Assembly: GCA_900465675.1 (NCBI GenBank)
Contig: UBJR01000002.1
Coordinates: 124,001 to 188,000 of the forward strand
Length of the DNA: 64,000 nt
Source of the DNA: Hyphomicrobiales bacterium
GTDB taxonomy: Bacteria > Pseudomonadota > Alphaproteobacteria > Rhizobiales > Rhizobiaceae
Direction: 5' to 3'
Position numbers and translations under genes: made by a program
Notes under the pieces: model-generated
Told to the model about the DNA's origin: nothing
Seen by the model: the letters and a program-made list of their open reading frames with translations, nothing else
Database searches by the model: none
In this document: in pieces, positions 39,560 to 46,766 of the stretch
Position numbering within the stretch: the stretch's first letter is position 1
Layout of the letters: the number at the start of each line of letters is the position of its first letter

Positions 39560-41143
39560 ATGAAGCATGAACGCCCCGGCATAGAATTGTCCGGCCAACC
39601 TCTCGGCTTTGCGGAGATGGTGAGGATCGGATCGGGCAAAGTGGCGCTTTCTGCTTCGGCAGCAGGCATGGCACGAATCCAGCACGCCCGCTTGATCGTC
39701 GAAGAGGCCATCAATTCCGGCGTGCCGGTCTATGGTTCTACGACGGGCGTCGGCGCCATGAAGGATGTCGAGTGGTCGAATGACGAGCTCGAAGCCTTCA
39801 ATCTCGGCTTGGTGCGCGCTCACCATTTCGGCACCGGCACTCCCTTTTCCTGCGCCGTCGTGCGCAATGCGATGGCGATCCGCATCAATACGGCGCTGAC
39901 GGGCCAGGTCGGCTGCACGGCGGAGCTAATCGAAGCCTATATGCGGCTTCTCGACGCCGATCTTATTCCGCTGGTGCGCCGAACAGGCTCGATCGGCTGC
40001 GCCGATATCGGCCTGATGGGCCAGATCGGCGCGGTGCTCACGGGCGTCGGCGAGGCCGTCTATCGCGGCAAGCGCATGCAGGCGGCAGAAGCCTTCCAGG
40101 CGGCAGGGCTGGAGCCGGTAAAGATGGCGCCGCGCGACAGCCTGGCCTCGCTCAGCGTCAATGCCGTGAGCTTTGCCGCTGCCGGCGAAGCGACCCGGAA
40201 CGCTGCCGCTTCGATCCGTGTCCTGCTGGCAACGGGCATGATGGCCGCCGGCGCGCTTGGCGCCTCACGCGACCCCTGGAAGGCCGTCCGCCATGTCGGC
40301 ACGGCCCGCGAGGCGCTGATCGGATCATGGCTTTGCAACGCATCGGACCCCTGGGACTGGCCGGTTGCAACGCATGTTCAGGACCCGCTCAGCCTGCGCA
40401 TGATCGCCCAGGTCTTCGGCGCGGTGATCGAGAACCTTCTGTCGACAGGTCATAAAATTCTGGCTGCAACCGGCCGCTCCGACGACAACCCTGTCGTCGT
40501 CGAGGGACGCGTGATGACATCGGGCGGCTCACTGCCGCTCGACGTGACGATCCTGCTCGAATCCGCCGCTCTCTGCATGGCGCATGCGGCGCGCAATGCC
40601 TTCAACCGTTGCGTCATCCTCGGCAATGGCCAGCGCCGCGATCTGCCTGTCAATCTCGTTCCTCCGGGCAAGATCGCCACAGGCTTCGGCCCGATCATCA
40701 AGCTCGCCGGTGAAATCTTCTCCCGCGTGCTGTCGATGTCCAATCCTGTCTCGGCGCAGTCTCTCGTGGTCGCCGCCGGTCTGGAAGACGAAGCCGCTTT
40801 CCTGCCGCTCGTGATCGAGCGTTTCGAACGCCAGACACGCGCGCTCCGGCGCCTGGCGGCATTGGAGGCCCTGTTGTCTGCGCAGGCAGCCGATATCCTC
40901 GGCGACAAGCCGAAGGGTGTGGCGGGGATGATCTATGACGTCGTTCGCAGCCATGCCGAATTCTATACGGTGGACCGGCCGCTTTCGGCCGAGGTCGAAG
41001 CGATCGAAGAGGATCTTGGCTCCGACGCCTTCGTTTCGAAACTGATCGCCGAGATGCCGATCGCCTCCTTCGACGATTTCTTCGCGCTCGGTTCGCTGGA
41101 GCGCATCGAAGAACGGCTCGCAAGCGAGCCCATGGTTCTCTGA
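39560..41143 (+). CDS. Histidine/aromatic ammonia-lyase-fold protein lacking the MIO triad; candidate ergothionase
   Basis: 527 residues aligning with HutH-type lyases along the length: VYGSTTGVG (Y58, like the HAL catalytic Tyr in YGxxTGFG), QDPLSLR (274-280), SDDNP (308-311) and an ED pair at 409-410. In HAL the loop GSVGASGDL makes the MIO electrophile from Ala-Ser-Gly; here it reads GSIGCADIG, so residues 147-149 are Cys-Ala-Asp and MIO cannot form. The HAL active-site Tyr of QDPYSLR is Leu277. Ordinary deamination of histidine is therefore unlikely. Ergothionase, which eliminates trimethylamine from ergothioneine, is, as I recall, a MIO-less member of this fold, and the neighbours encode enzymes for the later steps. 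First gene of the operon. Confidence 0.75.
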   Translation: MKHERPGIELSGQPLGFAEMVRIGSGKVALSASAAGMARIQHARLIVEEAINSGVPVYGSTTGVGAMKDVEWSNDELEAFNLGLVRAHHFGTGTPFSCAVVRNAMAIRINTALTGQVGCTAELIEAYMRLLDADLIPLVRRTGSIGCADIGLMGQIGAVLTGVGEAVYRGKRMQAAEAFQAAGLEPVKMAPRDSLASLSVNAVSFAAAGEATRNAAASIRVLLATGMMAAGALGASRDPWKAVRHVGTAREALIGSWLCNASDPWDWPVATHVQDPLSLRMIAQVFGAVIENLLSTGHKILAATGRSDDNPVVVEGRVMTSGGSLPLDVTILLESAALCMAHAARNAFNRCVILGNGQRRDLPVNLVPPGKIATGFGPIIKLAGEIFSRVLSMSNPVSAQSLVVAAGLEDEAAFLPLVIERFERQTRALRRLAALEALLSAQAADILGDKPKGVAGMIYDVVRSHAEFYTVDRPLSAEVEAIEEDLGSDAFVSKLIAEMPIASFDDFFALGSLERIEERLASEPMVL

Positions 41144-41167
41144 AATTCAAGCATAGAGGAAAGCGGC

Positions 41168-42550
41168 ATGGCTGATTTCGATCTCGTTCTACAGGGTACG
41201 GTCGTTCTGCCGGAACGCATTCTGGAGCAGGGCTATGTCGCCGTCCGCGACGGCAAGATAGCCGAAGTCGGCCAAGGCATCCCGCCTGCCGCCCGGGAAA
41301 GACATCTGCTCGGCAAGGCTCTGATCCTGCCCGGCGCGATCGACGCGCAGACGCATTCGCTGTCGCAGAAGGATCAGGAAGACTTCATCTGGTCGACCCG
41401 CTCGGCTGCCGCTGGCGGCGTCACGACGATCGTCGATATGCCCTATGACGAGGGCAACCTGGTCTGCTCAGCCGAAGCGGTAAAGAAGAAGGTGGACCAT
41501 GCCGGCCCGCAGGCACGCGTGGATTTCGCGCTCTATGGTACCGTCGATCCCGAAGAAGGCGCGAAGCGCATCCGCGAGATGGTGGATGCCGGTGTTGCGG
41601 CCTTCAAGTTCTCCACCTTCGGCACGGATGCCAAGCGCTTCCCGCGCATTCCCCCTGCCCTGCTCGACGAATGCTTCGCGGCCATCGCGCCGACCGGCCT
41701 GACGGCCGGCGTCCATAACGAGGATGACGAGGCCGTCCGCACCTATATGGAAAAGGTCAAGGCGAGCGGCATCACCGACTGGCGTGCCCATGGCCTCTCC
41801 CGTCCGCCGATCACCGAGTTGCTGGCGATGCACACGATCTTCGAGACCGGCGCCAATACCGGCTGCCCGTCGCATGTCGTGCATTGCTCGCTCGGCCGGG
41901 GCTACGACATTGCCCGCGCCTACCGCCGCGACGGCTTCGAGGCGACGGTCGAATGCTGCATCCACTACCTGACGCTGGACGAGGAAAGCGACGTGAAGCG
42001 GCTCGGCGGCAAGGCGAAGATCAATCCGCCGATCCGCACGCGCGCCGAAGTCGAGACGCTGTGGCGCAAGGTCGCCGAGGGCAATGTCTGGCTTGTCTCG
42101 ACCGATCACGTCAGCTGGTCGGAAAACAGGAAGACCAATCCGGATATGCTGGCGAACTCTTCCGGCGTGCCGGGCCTGGAAGTCATGGTGCCGTTGTTCG
42201 TGAAGGGCGCGCTCGAGCGCGGCATATCGCTCACCTGGGCGGCCAAGCTGATGGCCGAGAACCCTGCGAAGCATTTCCGCCTCGACCATATCAAGGGTGC
42301 TCTGACGCCGGGCAAGGACGCCGATATCGTCGTGCTCGAACCACGCGAGACCGTTTACGACGCAGCCGCGAGCGGCAACAATATCGTCGGCTGGAGCCCT
42401 TACCACGGCATCCGCCTGCCCTGGACCGTTTCGGCCGCCTATCTGCGCGGCGACAAGATAACCGATGGCGCCAAGGTGCTTTCCCAGCCGGGCAACGGCA
42501 AGTTCGTGCGCCCGCTGCCCCGCCACGTCCTTTCTGGAGAATCCGCATGA
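41168..42550 (+). CDS. Dihydropyrimidinase/hydantoinase-like amidohydrolase; candidate hydantoin-5-propionate hydrolase
   Basis: 460 residues of the cyclic amidohydrolase family (allantoinase, D-hydantoinase, dihydropyrimidinase). Candidate binuclear metal ligands: the N-terminal site GAIDAQTHS, K147 in AAFKFSTFG (the carbamylated Lys position), H183 in GVHNEDDE, H239 in VVHCS, and D313 in STDHVSWSENRK. The usual DxHxH is D59-A-Q61-T-H63, so the first metal His is Gln. GKAKINPPIRT is characteristic. The C-terminal DADIVVLEP is the beta-sandwich closing domain. It starts 24 bases after the lyase gene and overlaps the next gene by four bases. Ring opening of a hydantoin is the proposed reaction. 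Confidence 0.8.
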   Translation: MADFDLVLQGTVVLPERILEQGYVAVRDGKIAEVGQGIPPAARERHLLGKALILPGAIDAQTHSLSQKDQEDFIWSTRSAAAGGVTTIVDMPYDEGNLVCSAEAVKKKVDHAGPQARVDFALYGTVDPEEGAKRIREMVDAGVAAFKFSTFGTDAKRFPRIPPALLDECFAAIAPTGLTAGVHNEDDEAVRTYMEKVKASGITDWRAHGLSRPPITELLAMHTIFETGANTGCPSHVVHCSLGRGYDIARAYRRDGFEATVECCIHYLTLDEESDVKRLGGKAKINPPIRTRAEVETLWRKVAEGNVWLVSTDHVSWSENRKTNPDMLANSSGVPGLEVMVPLFVKGALERGISLTWAAKLMAENPAKHFRLDHIKGALTPGKDADIVVLEPRETVYDAAASGNNIVGWSPYHGIRLPWTVSAAYLRGDKITDGAKVLSQPGNGKFVRPLPRHVLSGESA

Positions 42551-43809
42551 GCCGCAACCTGCCCGTCAACGCCGGACGCATCGCCGAAGACATCGATGCG
42601 CTGGCAAAGATCACTGAACCGGATCACCCCTGGACGCGCCGCGCCTTCTCGCCGCTTTTCCTTGAGGGCCGTGCCTATATCGAGGCGCGGATGAAGGCCG
42701 CCGGGCTTGAGACGCGGATGGACGCCGCCGGCAACCTGATCGGCCGCCGCGCGGGAACGAAGCCGGGCCTCGGGACGATCATGGTCGGCTCGCATTCCGA
42801 TACCGTGCCTGACGGCGGGCGGTTCGACGGCATTGCCGGGACGATCACCGCACTGGAAGTGGCGCGATCGCTGGCGGATCAGAACATCCAGCTGGATCAC
42901 GACCTGGAGATCATCGATTTTCTAGCCGAAGAAGTCAGCATCTTCGGCGTCTCCTGCATCGGCAGCCGCGGCATGACCGGGCAGATCCCGGAAGCATGGC
43001 TGTCGCGCACCAATGGCGACCGCACGCTCGCCGACGGCATAGCCGAAGTCGGCGGTGACCCTGCGACGCTGCTCTCGCAGAGCAGGCCCGACCTGAAGGG
43101 CTTCCTCGAGCTACATATCGAGCAGGGGCCGATCCTCGAAAACGAGAGGAAGGATGTCGGCATCGTCACGGCGATCGCCGGGATCACCCGGATAGAAATC
43201 ACCGTCGAGGGCCGCGCCGATCATGCCGGAACGACGCCGATGGATGGCCGTGCCGATGCGCTGGTCGCCGCCTCGCAGCTGGTCCTCGACATTCGCGAAG
43301 CCGCGGCCCAGCGGGCAAAGACGCCGGGGCATTTCGCGGCAACGGTCGGCGAATTCCGGATCGAGCCGAATGCCGCCAATGTGGTGCCGTCGAAAGTCGT
43401 GCTACTGATTGACGGGCGCGCTGAAATTCGCGGCGACATGGAAGCCTTCTGCGAGTGGCTGGATGCCCATGTGATCAAGCTGGCGATCGCGCAGGGCGTG
43501 ACCATCAAATCGCCGAACCGCGTTTCCGATAATTATCCGACGCCCGGCGATCCGCGCCTGCTGAAAATTCTGGAGCAGGCCTGCGACACCGTCGGCGCCA
43601 GGCACCGGCGGATGGCATCGGGTGCCGGTCACGATACGGCCTGGGTTGCCAAGGTCGCACCCGCCGCGATGATCTTCGTGCCCTGCAAGGAAGGCCGCAG
43701 CCATTGCGCCGACGAGTGGGCGGAAAATGACGACATCGCGCTCGGCGCTGCCGTGCTGTTTGAGGCGGTCCGCGACATGGACAAGAGCTTGAATGAGGAG
43801 AAGGCCTGA
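42547..43809 (+). CDS. M20-family N-carbamoyl-amino-acid hydrolase/allantoate amidohydrolase-like enzyme
   Basis: 420 residues. The dinuclear zinc motifs are GSHSDTVPDGGRFDG (H83, D94), the acidic pair E128-E129 in FLAEEVSIFG, and H190 in LELHIEQGP. The dimerisation-domain signature RADHAGTTPM and the late SGAGHDTAWVAKVAP identify the carbamoylase/allantoate amidohydrolase branch (HyuC/AllC). It removes an N-carbamoyl group as CO2 and ammonia. Next to a hydantoinase-like gene it fits hydrolysis of N-carbamoyl-L-glutamate to glutamate. Its ATG overlaps the previous stop (ATGA), and its own stop overlaps the next start by one base. Confidence 0.88.
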   Translation: MSRNLPVNAGRIAEDIDALAKITEPDHPWTRRAFSPLFLEGRAYIEARMKAAGLETRMDAAGNLIGRRAGTKPGLGTIMVGSHSDTVPDGGRFDGIAGTITALEVARSLADQNIQLDHDLEIIDFLAEEVSIFGVSCIGSRGMTGQIPEAWLSRTNGDRTLADGIAEVGGDPATLLSQSRPDLKGFLELHIEQGPILENERKDVGIVTAIAGITRIEITVEGRADHAGTTPMDGRADALVAASQLVLDIREAAAQRAKTPGHFAATVGEFRIEPNAANVVPSKVVLLIDGRAEIRGDMEAFCEWLDAHVIKLAIAQGVTIKSPNRVSDNYPTPGDPRLLKILEQACDTVGARHRRMASGAGHDTAWVAKVAPAAMIFVPCKEGRSHCADEWAENDDIALGAAVLFEAVRDMDKSLNEEKA

Positions 43810-44906
43810 TGGGACGCATACTCGTTGAGAAGGACGTCGAGGCTGCGGTCAAGGGTGGCTCCGTCTATGCGGCAGGCGGCGGCGGCTGGGCCGACCATGG
43901 CCGGATGCTCGGCTATGCCGCGGTCAATGTCGGCAAGCCGGAGCTGGTTTCCATCGACGAACTCAAAGATGACGACTGGATCGCGACGGCTGCGGCCATC
44001 GGCGCGCCCGCCTCGACCACGCCTTGGGAAATGCAAGGCATCGACTACGTCAAGGCCGTGCAACTGCTGCAGGAAGAGCTTGGCGAGAAGCTGTCGGGCC
44101 TGATAATCGGCCAGAACGGCAAGTCTTCGACGCTGAACGGCTGGCTGCCCTCAGCCATTCTCGGCACCAAGGTTGTCGACGCCGTCGGCGATATCCGCGC
44201 ACATCCGACGGGCGACATGGGCTCGATCGGCATGGCCGGTTCGCCGGAGCAGATGATCCAGACGGCGGTCGGCGGCAATCGCGCCGAGAATCGCTATATC
44301 GAGCTCGTCGTAAAGGGCGCGACGGCGAAGATCTCGCCGATCCTGCGCGCCGCATCCGACCAGTCGGGCGGCTTCATCGCCTCGTGCCGCAACCCGCTGC
44401 GTGCCTCCTATGTGCGCAAGAATGCCGCACTCGGCGGCATCTCGATGGCGCTGGCGCTCGGCGAGGCGATCATCGCCGCCGAGAAGAAGGGCGGATCGGC
44501 GGTGATCGACGCGATCTGCAAGACAACAGGCGGCACCATTCTCACCGAAGGCATCATCACCAAGAAGGACGTGGTCTATACCAAGGAAGCCTTCGATATC
44601 GGCACGATCGTCGTCGGCTCCGGCGACAACGCGGTGACGATGCATGTGATGAACGAATATATGGCGGTCGACGATGCAGGCGGTACGCGCGTCGCGACCT
44701 TCCCGTCCGTCATCACCACGCTCTCCCCTGACGGCGAACCGCTGTCTGTCGGCCAGCTGCAGGCAGGCATGCATATCTTCATCCTGCATGTGCCGATGGA
44801 GATCATTCCGCTTTCGGCCAGCGTTCTCGACCCGACGGTCTATCCCTCTGTCGAAAAGGCAATGGGCATCGAGATCGCACGCTACGCGCTGGCATCGAAG
44901 GCCTGA
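43809..44906 (+). CDS. DUF917 family protein; candidate thiohydantoin-propionate desulfhydrase
   Basis: 365 residues of the DUF917 family. N-terminal GGSVYAAGGGGWADHG (the usual G-x-GGGG loop), GKPELVSIDELKDDDW, then PTGDMGSIGMAG in the middle and a C-terminal beta domain with TEGIITKKDVVYTKEAFDIGTIVV. DUF917 genes are often found beside hydantoinase-type genes. From memory, a desulfhydrase that converts the thiohydantoin-propionate intermediate of ergothioneine breakdown to hydantoin-5-propionate was assigned to this family; I could not verify this. One-base overlap with the M20 gene. Confidence 0.82.
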   Translation: MGRILVEKDVEAAVKGGSVYAAGGGGWADHGRMLGYAAVNVGKPELVSIDELKDDDWIATAAAIGAPASTTPWEMQGIDYVKAVQLLQEELGEKLSGLIIGQNGKSSTLNGWLPSAILGTKVVDAVGDIRAHPTGDMGSIGMAGSPEQMIQTAVGGNRAENRYIELVVKGATAKISPILRAASDQSGGFIASCRNPLRASYVRKNAALGGISMALALGEAIIAAEKKGGSAVIDAICKTTGGTILTEGIITKKDVVYTKEAFDIGTIVVGSGDNAVTMHVMNEYMAVDDAGGTRVATFPSVITTLSPDGEPLSVGQLQAGMHIFILHVPMEIIPLSASVLDPTVYPSVEKAMGIEIARYALASKA

Positions 44907-44913
44907 GCATTCC

Positions 44914-44961
44914 CTTCTCCCCAGCGGGGAGAAGGTGGCCCGGAGGGTCGGATGAGGGGGG
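44914..44961 (+). repeat. RIME-type intergenic repeat, copy 1
   Basis: A hairpin CTTCTCCCC-AGC-GGGGAGAAG (44914-44934) is followed by GTGGCCCGGAGGGTCGGATG and a G-run. This matches the Rhizobium-specific intergenic mosaic element as I know it. It begins 7 bases after the DUF917 stop. Confidence 0.8.
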
Positions 44962-45019
44962 GTATCTGCGGCAGGCTCGTCCGTCGCTTACCGCTCCGGC
45001 CGTTCGCTTCTATCGTCGC

Positions 45020-45068
45020 TCACCCCCTCATCTGCCCTGACGGGCATCTTCTCCCCGCTGGGGAGAAG
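45020..45068 (-). repeat. RIME-type intergenic repeat, copy 2 (inverted)
   Basis: The reverse-orientation partner: CACCCCCTCATCTGCCCTGA, GACGGGCAT, then the hairpin CTTCTCCCC-GCT-GGGGAGAAG (45048-45068). The two copies face each other across about 58 bases and could pair with one another in the operon mRNA. Confidence 0.8.
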
Positions 45069-45096
45069 CGGGAACCATATTACGAGGAACAACACG

Positions 45097-46758
45097 ATGC
45101 CGAAGCAGAATCCACGCCACCCGAACTTTCCGATCCCAGGCGGGCCGGAGCTGCGCGCCAAGGGCTGGCGGCAGGAGGCATTGCTGCGGCTTCTCGAAAA
45201 CGTGCTCTCGGTCGGCGAAGACCCGGAAAATCTGATCGTCTACGCGGCTCTCGGCAAGGCGGCGCGCAACTGGGCGGCCCACAAGGGTATCGTCAAGGCG
45301 CTGACCGAGATGGACGAGGACCAGACGCTGCTAATCCAATCCGGCAAGCCGATCGGCCTGGTAAAGACCCACGCCAAGGCGCCGCTGGTGATCATGGCGA
45401 ACTGCAACATCGTCGGGCAATGGGCGAAGGCCGAGGTATTCTATGAACTGCAGCGCAAGGGGCTGATCTGCTGGGGCGGGCTGACGGCCGGCGCCTGGCA
45501 ATATATCGGCAGCCAGGGCGTTATCCAGGGCACCTACGAGATCTTCATGCGCATCGCCGAGCGCCGTTTCGGCGGCGATCTCTCGGGCCGCTTCGTGCTG
45601 ACGGCGGGCCTCGGCGGGATGGGTGGCGCGCAGCCGCTCGCCGGGCGCATGGCGGGTGCGGCGATCCTCTGCGTCGATATCGATGCCGACAGGGCGAAGA
45701 AACGCCAGGAGATCGGCTATCTGCAGGAAATCGCGCCTGACCTCGATACGGCTCTCCAGATGATCGATGACGCCGTGAAGGAAAAGCGCGCGCTTTCTGT
45801 CGGCCTCGTCGGCAACGCGGCCGAAGTCTACCCGGAGATTGCCCGGCGCGGCATCGTGCCCGACGTCGTCACCGACCAGACCTCGGCGCACGACCTCGTC
45901 TACGGCTACGTGCCGAAGGGCATGAGCATCGCGCAGGTGAAGGAGCTGCGCGACGATGGCCAGGGGCAACTGATGGCGGCCAGCCGCGCCTCGATCGTTC
46001 AGCACGTCACGGCTATGCTGGAATTCCAGAAGAAGGGCTCCGAAGTCTTCGACAACGGCAACCTGATCCGCACCCAGGCCAAGGAAGGCGGCGTTCAGAA
46101 CGCCTTTGACATTCCGATCTTCACCGAGGCCTATCTGCGCCCGCTGTTTGCCCGCGCCATCGGTCCCTTCCGCTGGATGGCGCTGTCGGGTGAGGAGAGC
46201 GATATCGCCCGCATCGACGATCTGCTGCTCGAGATGTTTCCTGACAACAAGATCATCACCAACTGGATCCGGCTGGCGCGCGAACATGTGCCCTTCGAAG
46301 GCCTTCCCGCCCGCATCGCCTGGCTCGGCCATGGCGAGCGCACGGCGCTGGCGCGGCGCGTCAACCAGCTGGTCGCCAGTGGCGAATTGAAGGGGCCTGT
46401 CGCCTTCTCCCGCGATCACCTGGATGCAGGCGCCATGGCACATCCGAACATCATGACCGAGCGGATGAGGGACGGCTCCGACGCCATTGCCGACTGGCCG
46501 CTGATCGACGCCATGATGCTTTGCTCCTCGATGGCCGACCTCGTCGTCGTCCATTCCGGCGGTGGCGGCTATGCCGGCTACATGACGAGCTGTGGCGTCA
46601 CCGTCGTTGCCGACGGCACCGATGACGCCGACGAGCGCCTCGACCACGCGCTGACCAACGACACGGCGCTCGGCGTCATGCGCTACGCGGACGCCGGATA
46701 CGAGGATGCGCTTGACGAGGTTGCCAAGAAGGACGTGCCATATATCCGGCTTGGTTGA
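45097..46758 (+). CDS. Divergent urocanase (HutU-like); candidate thiourocanate hydratase
   Basis: 553 residues, close to the 557 of HutU, with family blocks TAGAWQYIGSQGVIQGTYE, VLTAGLGGMGGAQPL, GLVGNAAEV and TDQTSAHD, so the NAD-dependent urocanase fold is clear. Several blocks nearly invariant in true urocanases are changed: YGGTGKAARNW reads Y49-A-A-L-G-K-A-A-R-N-W; YGQMTAGSW reads W126-G-G-L-T-A-G-A-W; HHGGGVGMG reads H486-S-G-G-G-G-Y-A-G. This suggests a different substrate, and hydration of thiourocanate fits the neighbours. A RIME pair separates it from the four upstream genes, but same-strand spacing (190 bases) still allows one operon. A plain HutU is the alternative, though no hutH, hutI or hutG lies nearby. 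Confidence 0.85.
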   Translation: MPKQNPRHPNFPIPGGPELRAKGWRQEALLRLLENVLSVGEDPENLIVYAALGKAARNWAAHKGIVKALTEMDEDQTLLIQSGKPIGLVKTHAKAPLVIMANCNIVGQWAKAEVFYELQRKGLICWGGLTAGAWQYIGSQGVIQGTYEIFMRIAERRFGGDLSGRFVLTAGLGGMGGAQPLAGRMAGAAILCVDIDADRAKKRQEIGYLQEIAPDLDTALQMIDDAVKEKRALSVGLVGNAAEVYPEIARRGIVPDVVTDQTSAHDLVYGYVPKGMSIAQVKELRDDGQGQLMAASRASIVQHVTAMLEFQKKGSEVFDNGNLIRTQAKEGGVQNAFDIPIFTEAYLRPLFARAIGPFRWMALSGEESDIARIDDLLLEMFPDNKIITNWIRLAREHVPFEGLPARIAWLGHGERTALARRVNQLVASGELKGPVAFSRDHLDAGAMAHPNIMTERMRDGSDAIADWPLIDAMMLCSSMADLVVVHSGGGGYAGYMTSCGVTVVADGTDDADERLDHALTNDTALGVMRYADAGYEDALDEVAKKDVPYIRLG

Positions 46759-46766
46759 GATTTCGC

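Noticed and set aside
37841..39826. 661-residue open frame on the - strand
   Set aside because: Antisense to ubiB, which is a clear family member; the shadow has no recognisable motif.
39560..41143. Annotation as an ordinary histidine ammonia-lyase (HutH)
   Set aside because: The MIO triad and the QDPYSLR Tyr are missing, and no hutI or hutG lies nearby.
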